A stretch of DNA of 61,230 nucleotides, taken from assembly GCA_045535935.1 (NCBI GenBank), contig JAZSMO010000045.1, forward strand, positions 1 to 61,230. Direction: 5' to 3'. The position numbers and the translations under genes were made by a program. The stretch comes from SVFI01 sp045535935. Its GTDB lineage: Bacteria > Bacillota > Clostridia > Lachnospirales > Lachnospiraceae. Shown here piece by piece: positions 10,972 through 18,565 of the stretch (within the stretch, counting starts at the first letter, position 1; each line of letters starts with the position of its first letter). The notes under the pieces were generated by a model. That model did no database searches and was not told where the DNA came from. It saw only the letters and a list, made by a program, of their open reading frames with translations.

Positions 10972-12230
10972 CCTATTATCCCCTGTTTTTTATTCAAATT
11001 TATATTTAATATTCCAAAAAACAGTAACATAACTGTCACCATTTGCGCCCTGTATGTAAAAAAATAATGTGTCATAGAATGACTGCTGATACATGCATAT
11101 CGAACATATGGGAGCAATGCCAATAGCAACATATTCATTTTTCTGCCCGTTTCAATATCTTTTATTCTCCACATAAAGATTCCCAAGATAATAATTCCCA
11201 GCAAAATCACAGTCACTATTTTTATATTTACTGAGTCATACTTCTCTCCAAAGGCCAGAATCCCTATATTCCGTATGATTGCAAGTAAGGGATTCCCCTG
11301 TATATGGTCTTTTGTCCGCAAAAAATTATCCGCAAATCCCTCATAGCCAAAATGCATTGCCAGCAAAAACCATTTTGCTAAAAACATTCCCACATAAGAT
11401 ATTCCCCACAAAATGGTTGCTTTTATATATTTTTTCTCATACATCCGTCCTTTATTTTCATCATGTGTCCATATACATAGAAACAGCAAAGGAACGGTTA
11501 TTGTCAGCAACTCTGCTGTCAAAAAGTCAGTAAAGCAGGTTAACACACCGCATATTATGCTTATTTTGTATAACTGTCTGTCCCCTTTTTGGTTGCATAT
11601 TATAAATAACGGTACCATAACAAGCATCAGCAATATGGTATTTCCATACTCAAGACAATGCCATGTTACCAATCCTCCGGATAATATAAATGCACCCAAA
11701 AAACTAATCGCAGCTTTATATTTTTTTTGCCTGATTGACCAAATTACAAGTCCGGTAACCGTCGTCACAGTCAAAAAAGCATACAAATTATATATTCCTG
11801 CTACGCTCATAATACATAGCAAAGGTCTCAACCACACCATGCTTCCGTGCCAATATCTTCCATAACTGACATTAGGCTCTTTGTCCTGAAATACAACTTC
11901 CATTAAATCTATATTGGCATTGGTTTGCTCCACATCAAAATACATATCTGCTATTATCGATTCCCACGGAGAATCTTCATCGATTCCATATACCACATTT
12001 AGCAGAATAGTATCCGCATAATAATCCAGTATCGTACTGTCTATATCTCTAATCAGAAATTCCCGGCTTTGTCTCTCGTAATAAAACAAAGCTGATTTCT
12101 CCATATTTTTCTGTATAACCGTCTGCGGTATCATGGCAACCAATACTTCTAATAATAGGCAAACCACTGCTGTAACAGAAAAAAACAGCAGATACCGTAG
12201 TCCCTCATTGAAATATTTTTTTGTTTTCAT
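10968..12230 (-). CDS. Polytopic membrane protein of unknown function, possibly GT-C-like
   Basis: A 420-residue protein with a first membrane segment near residues 12-33, a roughly 110-residue loop outside the membrane core, and about nine further hydrophobic segments. The large loop after the first helix (with acidic residues and a WHG motif near residue 127) followed by many helices is the plan of GT-C glycosyltransferases and related lipid-linked sugar enzymes. No family motif was recognised with certainty. It lies 16 bp downstream of the leucine-rich-repeat gene, and its stop overlaps the start of the giant RHS gene by 4 bp, so the three are probably one operon. A role in export or modification of the giant surface protein is inferred from position only. 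Confidence 0.7.
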   Translation of the reverse strand: MKTKKYFNEGLRYLLFFSVTAVVCLLLEVLVAMIPQTVIQKNMEKSALFYYERQSREFLIRDIDSTILDYYADTILLNVVYGIDEDSPWESIIADMYFDVEQTNANIDLMEVVFQDKEPNVSYGRYWHGSMVWLRPLLCIMSVAGIYNLYAFLTVTTVTGLVIWSIRQKKYKAAISFLGAFILSGGLVTWHCLEYGNTILLMLVMVPLFIICNQKGDRQLYKISIICGVLTCFTDFLTAELLTITVPLLFLCIWTHDENKGRMYEKKYIKATILWGISYVGMFLAKWFLLAMHFGYEGFADNFLRTKDHIQGNPLLAIIRNIGILAFGEKYDSVNIKIVTVILLGIIILGIFMWRIKDIETGRKMNMLLLALLPYVRYACISSHSMTHYFFTYRAQMVTVMLLFFGILNINLNKKQGIIG

Positions 12231-12246
12231 ATTTTTAGTTCTCTTT

Positions 12247-13032
12247 TCACATCTTCTTAATCTTCACTGTCTTTTTCTGCCCTTTTCCCTTGAGCAGCTT
12301 TTTGTACTTCTTGTATTTCTTTTTCGGAACCTTGATGGTTGCTTTCTTATGGATTCCCTTGAATGCCTGTTTGCCCACCGATTTCAGTTTCGTCGATTTA
12401 ATCGTAATGGTCTTTAGATTCTTGCATCCGTAAAATGCCTGTTTCCCGATGCTCGTGATGTTCTTTCCGATGGTGACTTTTTTGAGTTTCTTGTTGTTTT
12501 TAAATGCCTTTGTTTCGATCTTTGTCACCGTATATGTAATGCCGTCGATCTCCACCTGATTCGGAACCGAGTAGCTTTTTTTCTTTTTGTTTGTCAGCCC
12601 GTAAAAGGTCGCTGTTTTTTCCGATACGGAGGTAATGATGTAGGTCGAATTTTGGCTGTTGGCTTTCATTCCCTCTTTGTGGTTGCTTTTCCCCTGCGTA
12701 CTGCCTTCCTGCCGGTTTTGCCCGCCGGTCTGACCGGTTGCAGAGCCCTGTCCGCCGCCGTTCTGACCTCCTGTCACGCCGGATCCGCCGGTTTCTTCCT
12801 CATCTTTTTCCCGGTAGGTCTGGCTTTTTATGTTGCCGTTTGCATCGTACTCATACGCGGTGCTGCTTCCGTCCTCATAGATTACCTTGGTCACACGGTT
12901 TAGGTCGTCGTACTCGTAAGTATCCGCCGATGCTTCCACCGCTCCGCAGGCAAGCAAAAAAGACAGAAACGTTGCTGCTGCGCAAACGCTCTGTCTCACT
13001 TTTTTCAACATATCGCTCTTCATTTTTTTCAT
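12247..13032 (-). CDS. Small secreted protein: one YD-repeat unit plus BspA-type leucine-rich repeats
   Basis: The ATG at 13032 is chosen because GGAG lies upstream and it gives a clean signal peptide (residues 1-38: lysines, hydrophobic core, then an ASA-type cleavage site). An in-frame upstream start at 13125 would put 31 unlikely residues before the signal. The mature protein opens with YEYDDLNRVTKV and YEYDANGNI, a single RHS/YD pair. A Gly/Gln/Ser-rich linker follows (about residues 75-125), then LRR_5-type repeats such as KAFKNNKKLKKVTIG and QAFYGCKNLKTITI, and a very lysine-rich tail. It is the first gene of an operon with the membrane protein and the giant YD-repeat protein. The shared YD motif suggests that the two secreted proteins act together or share ancestry. 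The lysine-rich tail could bind cell-wall polyanions (inference). Confidence 0.82.
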   Translation of the reverse strand: MKKMKSDMLKKVRQSVCAAATFLSFLLACGAVEASADTYEYDDLNRVTKVIYEDGSSTAYEYDANGNIKSQTYREKDEEETGGSGVTGGQNGGGQGSATGQTGGQNRQEGSTQGKSNHKEGMKANSQNSTYIITSVSEKTATFYGLTNKKKKSYSVPNQVEIDGITYTVTKIETKAFKNNKKLKKVTIGKNITSIGKQAFYGCKNLKTITIKSTKLKSVGKQAFKGIHKKATIKVPKKKYKKYKKLLKGKGQKKTVKIKKM

Positions 13033-13145
13033 AACCCGTCCTTCTCCTTTACGCAAACTCACCATACAAAACAGACATGACCTCTGCCATGCTTGCTCTT
13101 TTTCTATTGTATTGTTTGTTCGCATAAATCCAAAACACGGGATTA

Positions 13146-13155
13146 GGGACGTCCC
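13146..13155. promoter_or_regulatory. Perfect 10-bp palindrome GGGACGTCCC, candidate operator
   Basis: GGGACGTCCC lies 11 bp downstream of the -10 box of the minus-strand promoter at 13167-13195, close to the predicted transcription start. This is a usual place for a repressor site. No regulator was identified. Confidence 0.4.
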
Positions 13156-13166
13156 AATGTATAATA

Positions 13167-13195
13167 ACTATAGTTTTATTGTTTTCATTTGTCAA
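13167..13195 (-). promoter_or_regulatory. Sigma-A promoter of the LRR/membrane protein/RHS operon
   Basis: Read on the minus strand, TTGACA (13195-13190) and TATAGT (13172-13167) are separated by 17 nt. This leaves a leader of about 130 nt before the ATG at 13032. The same stretch lies upstream of the divergent recombinase. Confidence 0.7.
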
Positions 13196-13245
13196 TTTCG
13201 AATTGTCAAATTTTTGATAAAATCAAAGAAAAAAGGAGTGCGAAC

Positions 13246-14181
13246 ATGAATCAATTAGAAAGTCACATTCAACATTATCTTTTTTTCTGTGAATCACAGA
13301 AACGTCTCGATCCTAAAACCCTGAAAGCCTATCAAAATGATCTGGCACAGTTTTCCCGCACGATTTCAGAAACAGACATCTCCGAAATTACTGTCAGTTC
13401 TTTGGAATCTTTTATTGCCACACTTCATCAAACCTACAGACCCAAGACCGTCAAGCGCAAGATTGCTTCCGTAAAGGCTTTTTTTCATTTTTTGGAGTAC
13501 AGGGATATCATTGCAACAAATCCATTTAACAAAATGCAGTTACGCTTTCGTGAGCCTGTCATTCTTCCGAAGGTCATTCCGCTTCCCACGCTGGAATCCT
13601 TTTTTAAAACCGTCTATTCCCGACACAACAGGGCTTCCGGTTGCTATCAACAGAGAAAAACATTACAGGATATCGCCATCATAGAGCTGTTGTTTTCCAC
13701 CGGAATCCGAATCTCCGAACTGTGCTCTCTTCGCGCATCCGATGTGAATCTTTTTGACAACACTATCCTCATTAACGGAAAGGGAGCGAAACAGCGGCGG
13801 CTCCAGATTGCAAATGATGATGTCATAAGTATTCTTAAGCAGTATTATGACAGCTATCGGGAGGAAATACGAAACAGCAACTATTTTTTTGTCAGCGGGC
13901 GCGGAACTCCCGTCTCGGACCAAGCCGTCCGTCGGATGATAAAGAAATACGCAGCATTGGCCGGAATTGAACTAAATATAACGCCGCATATGTTCCGTCA
14001 CACATTTGCCACCAGTTTGCTCGAATCCGACGTAGACATCCGCTACATCCAGGAAATGCTCGGTCACAGTTCCATCAACATTACCGAAATTTACACCCAT
14101 GTTACTACCTCAAAGCAGAAAGACATACTAAAAAACAAACATCCGAGAAAGGATTTTTGTGTGCAAGTAAATTCACATTAG
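13246..14181 (+). CDS. Tyrosine recombinase (XerC/D-like integrase)
   Basis: A 311-residue site-specific recombinase. The ATG at 13246 is preceded by AAAAGGAG at 13231; an in-frame start 19 codons upstream has no such site. Residues about 1-85 form a SAM-like core-binding domain, followed by the catalytic domain. The full catalytic set is present: Arg in GIRISEL (about 154), Lys in GKGAKQRRL (about 180), HMFRH (about 247-251), His in LGHSS (about 273) and the nucleophile Tyr in IYTHV (about 282). Its length matches XerC/XerD and small phage-type integrases. It is divergent from the RHS operon, and no other mobile-element gene or clear attachment repeat was seen nearby. It may be a Xer paralogue or a recombinase acting on the neighbouring surface-protein locus. 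Confidence 0.9.
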   Translation: MNQLESHIQHYLFFCESQKRLDPKTLKAYQNDLAQFSRTISETDISEITVSSLESFIATLHQTYRPKTVKRKIASVKAFFHFLEYRDIIATNPFNKMQLRFREPVILPKVIPLPTLESFFKTVYSRHNRASGCYQQRKTLQDIAIIELLFSTGIRISELCSLRASDVNLFDNTILINGKGAKQRRLQIANDDVISILKQYYDSYREEIRNSNYFFVSGRGTPVSDQAVRRMIKKYAALAGIELNITPHMFRHTFATSLLESDVDIRYIQEMLGHSSINITEIYTHVTTSKQKDILKNKHPRKDFCVQVNSH

Positions 14182-14183
14182 GC

Positions 14184-14212
14184 TGTACAAATCGCATTTT
14201 TTCCGATAGAAT
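14184..14212 (+). promoter_or_regulatory. Probable promoter of the ABC-F gene
   Basis: TGTACA (14184-14189) and TAGAAT (14207-14212) are 17 nt apart, just after the recombinase stop codon. The -35 matches consensus at 4 of 6 positions. Confidence 0.45.
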
Positions 14213-14258
14213 AGAAAAAGTGTGAGTAATTTTAGTTGTAGTATCAGGAGGTTTTATA

Positions 14259-15896
14259 ATGATTCAGGCAAGTAATGTAACTTTGCGTATCGGAAAGAAA
14301 GCTCTTTTCGAGGACGTTAATATTAAATTCACGGAAGGAAACTGTTATGGTCTGATCGGTGCCAACGGAGCCGGAAAGTCCACATTCCTCAAAATCCTTT
14401 CCGGAGCACTTGAGACAACCAACGGCGAGGTCATCATCACACCGGGTCAGCGTCTCTCCGTGCTGGAACAGGACCACTTCAAATATGACAGCCACAACGT
14501 TATGGATGTGGTTATCATGGGTAACGCAAGATTGTATGAAATCATGAAGGAAAAGGATGCCATCTACGCCAAGGAAGATTTCACGGACGAGGACGGAATC
14601 CGCGCCAGTGAGCTGGAAGCAGAATTTGCTGAGATGGATGGCTGGGATGCTGAGACAAACGCAGCGATGCTTCTTAACGGTCTCGGTATCGCAACAGAGC
14701 TCCACTACAGCACAATGAGCGACCTCGACGGTAACGAAAAGGTGAAGGTTCTTCTTGCAAAAGCGCTGTTCGGTAATCCGGACATCCTGCTTCTCGACGA
14801 GCCGACCAACCACCTTGACCTTGATGCCATCGCGTGGCTTGAGGACTTTTTGATCGACTTTGAAAACACGGTCATCGTCGTATCCCATGACCGTTATTTC
14901 TTAAACAAAGTTTGTACGCACATTGCCGACATCGACTACGGCAAAATTCAGTTATACGCAGGTAACTATGACTTCTGGTTTGAGTCCAGCCAGCTTCTCA
15001 TCAAACAGATGAAGGAAGCAAACAAAAAGAAGGAAGAAAAAATCAAAGAGTTACAGGAATTCATCTCCCGTTTCTCCGCCAACGCTTCCAAATCCAAACA
15101 GGCGACTTCCAGAAAGAAAGCTTTGGAAAAAATCGAGCTTGATGAAATCAAACCATCCAGCCGTAAATATCCGTACATCGATTTCCGCCCGGACCGCGAA
15201 ATCGGAAACGAAGTCTTGTTCGTTGAAAATGTTTCCAAGACAATCAACGGCGAAAAAGTGCTCGACAACATTTCTTTCAATGTCGGACACGACGACAAGA
15301 TTGCTTTTGTCGGAAGCAACGAGTTAGCAAAGACTACTTTATTCAAGATTCTTGTGGGTGAACTTGAGCCGGACGAAGGTACCGTAAAATGGGGTGTTAC
15401 CACATCTCAGGCTTACTTCCCGAAGGACAACACCGAAGAATTCGACAATGACCTCACAATCGTTGACTGGCTGACCGGTTACTCCCCGGTCAAAGACGTA
15501 ACTTATGTACGCGGATTCCTCGGCCGTATGCTGTTTGCAGGCGAAGACGGCGTAAAGAAAGTGCGCGTTTTATCCGGAGGAGAAAAGGTCCGTTGTCTCC
15601 TTTCCAAGATGATGATTTCCGGTGCAAACTGTCTCATCCTCGATGAGCCGACCAACCACCTTGACATGGAATCTATCACAGCGCTGAACAATGGTCTGAT
15701 CAAATTCAAAGGTGTGGAGCTCTTCTCCTGCCATGACCACCAGTTCGTACAAACTACGGCTAACCGTATCATGGAAATTCTTCCGGACGGAAGTTTGGTA
15801 GACAAGATCACCACATACGACGAATATCTCGCAAGCGATGAGATGGCTCGTAAACGTACCATCTACACAGCAAAAAAAGAAGAGGACGAAAACTAA
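14259..15896 (+). CDS. ABC-F family ATPase, YbiT-like subgroup
   Basis: A 545-residue cytoplasmic protein with two ABC ATPase domains and no membrane segments, the ABC-F plan of ribosome-associated translation factors. The start at 14259 has AGGAGG 8 nt upstream. NBD1 has Walker A GANGAGKST (about 35-43) and Walker B LLLDEPTNHLD (about 171-181), but its signature region reads LDGNEK rather than LSGGE. A charged linker (about 250-290, with SRFSANASKSKQATSR as in YbiT) joins the domains. NBD2 has a normal LSGGEK signature and LILDEPTNHLD, but its Walker A is GSNELAKTT and lacks the usual glycines. One composite ATP site is therefore canonical and the other degenerate. The stop is 2 nt before the PHP gene. 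An antibiotic-resistance role cannot be inferred; YbiT relatives are mostly housekeeping factors. Confidence 0.92.
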   Translation: MIQASNVTLRIGKKALFEDVNIKFTEGNCYGLIGANGAGKSTFLKILSGALETTNGEVIITPGQRLSVLEQDHFKYDSHNVMDVVIMGNARLYEIMKEKDAIYAKEDFTDEDGIRASELEAEFAEMDGWDAETNAAMLLNGLGIATELHYSTMSDLDGNEKVKVLLAKALFGNPDILLLDEPTNHLDLDAIAWLEDFLIDFENTVIVVSHDRYFLNKVCTHIADIDYGKIQLYAGNYDFWFESSQLLIKQMKEANKKKEEKIKELQEFISRFSANASKSKQATSRKKALEKIELDEIKPSSRKYPYIDFRPDREIGNEVLFVENVSKTINGEKVLDNISFNVGHDDKIAFVGSNELAKTTLFKILVGELEPDEGTVKWGVTTSQAYFPKDNTEEFDNDLTIVDWLTGYSPVKDVTYVRGFLGRMLFAGEDGVKKVRVLSGGEKVRCLLSKMMISGANCLILDEPTNHLDMESITALNNGLIKFKGVELFSCHDHQFVQTTANRIMEILPDGSLVDKITTYDEYLASDEMARKRTIYTAKKEEDEN

Positions 15897-15898
15897 TC

Positions 15899-16750
15899 AT
15901 GAAATCTGTTGATTTACATGTGCATTCTAACAAATCCGATGGAACACTTGCTCCATCGGATTTAGTTGACTTAGCACTTTCCAAAGGTCTGGCTGCTTTT
16001 GCGCTGACCGACCACGATACCACCGAAGGCATCGAAGAAGCTCTCGCTGCTGCATCCGCGGCCCGTGCTAAAGGAGCAGAGATTGAAGTGATTCCGGGCA
16101 TTGAATTTTCCACGGAATACGAAGGAAAAGATATTCATATTGTCGGAATTGATATTGATTACAAAAGCGATGCGTTTCAGAAGTATTTAAAAGACTTTCA
16201 GGAATCGCGGGATAACCGCAATCGTAAGATGTGTATAAAGCTCGCCGAGCACGGCGTTGACATTACGTATGAGAAACTGCGCGCCGAATATCCGGACTCT
16301 GTTTTAACACGTGCGCATTATGCGAAATATATGTTGGAACACGGCGTTGTAAAAAGTATGTCCGAAGCGTTTGACCGCTATATCGGCGACCGTGCACCAT
16401 GCTTTTTGCCTCGTGAGAAAGTGACGCCGTCCCAAGCGGTTTCCCTGATTTTGGAAAGCGGCGGAATTCCGATTTTGGCCCATCCGATTCTTTATCATAT
16501 GTCGGATGCACGCTTAGACAAACTCGTTGCCACCTTAAAAGAAGACGGACTTGTCGGCATCGAGGCCATCTACTCCACCTACAACCATGCGGAAGAACGC
16601 CAGATCCGCAAGCTTGCAGACAAATACGACCTCCGCATTTCCGGCGGTTCGGATTTCCACGGCAGAACAAAACCGGGGCTCGAAATGGGCAACGGCTACG
16701 GAAAATTGTTTGTACCATATGAAGTATTAGAAAAGCTGCGTGAGCACTGA
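15899..16750 (+). CDS. PHP-domain phosphoesterase (RNase AM/TrpH-like)
   Basis: A 283-residue metal-dependent phosphoesterase. PHP motifs are in order: DLHVHSNKSDGT (5-16), LTDHDTTEG (about 36-44), PGIEFSTEY (about 66-74), the LAHPIL motif (about 197-202) and GGSDFHG (about 258-264). The family relative E. coli YciV (RNase AM) acts on 3',5'-nucleotides and short RNA 5' ends; that activity is assigned by similarity only. It starts 2 nt after the ABC-F stop, so the two are cotranscribed and may both act in RNA or translation maintenance. Confidence 0.88.
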   Translation: MKSVDLHVHSNKSDGTLAPSDLVDLALSKGLAAFALTDHDTTEGIEEALAAASAARAKGAEIEVIPGIEFSTEYEGKDIHIVGIDIDYKSDAFQKYLKDFQESRDNRNRKMCIKLAEHGVDITYEKLRAEYPDSVLTRAHYAKYMLEHGVVKSMSEAFDRYIGDRAPCFLPREKVTPSQAVSLILESGGIPILAHPILYHMSDARLDKLVATLKEDGLVGIEAIYSTYNHAEERQIRKLADKYDLRISGGSDFHGRTKPGLEMGNGYGKLFVPYEVLEKLREH

Positions 16751-16769
16751 TGCTCCGCAGCTTCTATTT
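16733..16769. terminator. Bidirectional hairpin terminator between convergent genes
   Basis: AAGCTGCG (16733-16740) plus GAGCA pairs with TGCTC plus CGCAGCTT (ending 16763), with one bulged base. The hairpin overlaps the PHP stop codon and abuts the 3' end of the convergent small gene. The T-run is weak. Confidence 0.6.
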
Positions 16770-17031
16770 AACACTCTACGATCAAATATCTTCCGTCTCC
16801 GACAGCGAACACCTCGTCCGCCTCCAGAATCTCATCCTCATCGATCTCTGCAATGTCAATTCCTTCTTCCTCAAAGTAATCCCAGACTTCCTTTTTGCTG
16901 TTTACGACCACTGCCATACATTCCGCGAGGAAATCATCTGCTTCCTCCGGCGTCTCGGCAACCACTTCCGGAAACAATTTTTCCTGTTGTTTTAAAAAGG
17001 CATCCAAAACTTTTTCGTCAAACTGCATCAT
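16768..17031 (-). CDS. Small acidic conserved hypothetical protein
   Basis: An 87-residue protein starting at the ATG at 17031, which has GGAGG 8 nt upstream (17044-17040). A GTG at 17037 is too close to that site. About a quarter of the residues are Asp or Glu, with no membrane segment. The C-terminus ends in FAVGDGRYLIVE. Similar short acidic proteins occur in related Clostridia, sometimes annotated as glyoxalase, but no catalytic motif supports that name. It follows the double HAD phosphatase by 44 nt and is the last gene of the pheA-ppx-ppk group. Function unknown. Confidence 0.75.
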   Translation of the reverse strand: MMQFDEKVLDAFLKQQEKLFPEVVAETPEEADDFLAECMAVVVNSKKEVWDYFEEEGIDIAEIDEDEILEADEVFAVGDGRYLIVEC

Positions 17032-17075
17032 AGCCACATCCTCCTTTTTACGATGTCTTTAAATATACAATATTT

Positions 17076-18563
17076 TCAACGATACAACGTCTTCAAAACC
17101 TGATACACTCCCTGCTCCCAGTAAGGGGCGCACACATATTTTGCCGCTTCCTTTACGACCGGAAGAGCATTTCCGACCGCATAGCTTTCGCCGCCGGCCC
17201 GAAGAAGCCCGATATCATTTTCATTGTCACCGAACACCATCGTTTCCTCCGGCAAAATCCCGAGCCCTTCCTGCAAGACCTTCAGTGCATTTCCTTTGTC
17301 CACGGAGAAGTCCATGAAATCGACCCACTCTTCTCCTGCCATGCAGGTTTTTACTTTATCCTTCCACTTCGGAAGCAGGAAACTTTCTCCGATTTCCCGG
17401 ATGCTTCCTTTGTGATATATCGCCAGTTTCACAAACTCGGCGTCCTCCGCAAGAATATCATCGGTCAGCGTTACGTCGTTCCGATAGCTTTCGCTAATCA
17501 AGCGGATGAAATCTTCGTCCTTGCTCTCTAGAAAACAGCCCTTGCTGGTGGAAGCCACCACATGACAGTCCTTTTCATACAAACTCCGCAAATCTGCCAT
17601 AATTTCTTCCACGTGCTCTCTTGTCATCTTGGTAAGGCCGTAGGTTTGACCGTCCTTGACGATATGGGCTCCGTTTTCTGCAATAAACAAAAGATTGCGG
17701 TCCGCACGTTCAAACATGCGCCGGATACTTCCGTACTGTCTTCCGCTTGCTATGGTAAAATATATTCCCTGATCTGTCAGCTTCCGAATCGCCTCGATTA
17801 TCTCGTCACCGACCTCGCGGGATGAATCCTTGACCAGTGTCCCGTCCACATCAGTAGCAATCAGACGGATAGTTCTGTTTGCGCCACAGTTCTCAATCAC
17901 TTCCGCCCCATCATCAACATAAGCAAGAAGCTCTGTCGGCGTACCGATAATCGCATCCGCATGATACCGCTCCAGTTCTTCCCGGTCGCGGAATCCCCAC
18001 AGTGCACCGACGGTAAATACACCGGCCGATTTGCCGGTCTGCATATCAATGCTTGTATCACCCAGATAAACTGCCTCGTCACAAGTTACCCCAAGCTTAC
18101 TTAAGATATATTTCACGCCGTCCGGTGCCGGTTTCCGCGGTCTGTCATCCACCTGACCGACCACCGCATCAAACACATCGTCCCCAAACACGGAAGAAAT
18201 CACATCCTCCGTCTGCGCCTGGGGTTTGTTGGAGTTAACTGCAAGCAAAAACCCTTTTTTCTTTAAAGATGCAAGCAAATCCAAAATGCCTTCATAAGGC
18301 TTTACTTCATACATGCAATATTTTTCAAACACTTCTTCGTATTTGCCCATAACCTCATCAAAATGCAAAAGCTGCTCATCACCGTCATGGATCAGACACT
18401 GACGAATCAGTTCCGCCGAGCCGTTGCCCACAAAATAGCGATAACGGTCCACCTCATAAGGTGCAAAGCCAAAGGCTTCCAGCGCCATATTTGCAGATTT
18501 CTGTATGGATTTGAGTGTGTTGGTAAGTGTTCCGTCCAGATCAAAAATAACAAGTTTTTTCAT
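17076..18563 (-). CDS. Fusion of two HAD phosphatases (Gph/PGP-like plus Cof-like)
   Basis: A 495-residue protein. Residues 1-215 are a subfamily I HAD hydrolase with an alpha-helical cap, of the phosphoglycolate phosphatase/PpaX type: FDLDGTLTNT (about 6-15), VNSNKP (about 111) and YLGDTSIDM (about 170). Residues about 230-495 are a second, subfamily IIB (Cof-type) HAD: ATDVDGTLV (about 235-243), IASGRQYGS, a large cap, KGNALKVL and FGDNENDIG (about 447-455). Both halves keep the catalytic Asp pair, the Ser/Thr, the Lys and the metal-binding Asp. Family members hydrolyse sugar phosphates, phosphoglycolate, pyrophosphate or FMN; the substrates here are unknown. It starts 2 nt after the ppk stop, so a link to polyphosphate or pyrophosphate turnover is plausible. 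Confidence 0.9.
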   Translation of the reverse strand: MKKLVIFDLDGTLTNTLKSIQKSANMALEAFGFAPYEVDRYRYFVGNGSAELIRQCLIHDGDEQLLHFDEVMGKYEEVFEKYCMYEVKPYEGILDLLASLKKKGFLLAVNSNKPQAQTEDVISSVFGDDVFDAVVGQVDDRPRKPAPDGVKYILSKLGVTCDEAVYLGDTSIDMQTGKSAGVFTVGALWGFRDREELERYHADAIIGTPTELLAYVDDGAEVIENCGANRTIRLIATDVDGTLVKDSSREVGDEIIEAIRKLTDQGIYFTIASGRQYGSIRRMFERADRNLLFIAENGAHIVKDGQTYGLTKMTREHVEEIMADLRSLYEKDCHVVASTSKGCFLESKDEDFIRLISESYRNDVTLTDDILAEDAEFVKLAIYHKGSIREIGESFLLPKWKDKVKTCMAGEEWVDFMDFSVDKGNALKVLQEGLGILPEETMVFGDNENDIGLLRAGGESYAVGNALPVVKEAAKYVCAPYWEQGVYQVLKTLYR

Positions 18564-18565
18564 GC

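Noticed and set aside
228..11032. Many open frames on the plus strand across 0.2-11 kb, and minus-strand frames at 2013-2198 and 4020-4376
   Set aside because: All lie opposite or out of frame within the single continuous giant minus-strand ORF, have no good ribosome binding sites and give low-complexity Cys/His/Ile-rich products.
14259..15896. Antibiotic-resistance ABC-F protein
   Set aside because: Motifs fit the YbiT housekeeping subgroup, there is no extended interdomain arm, and no attenuator leader was found upstream.
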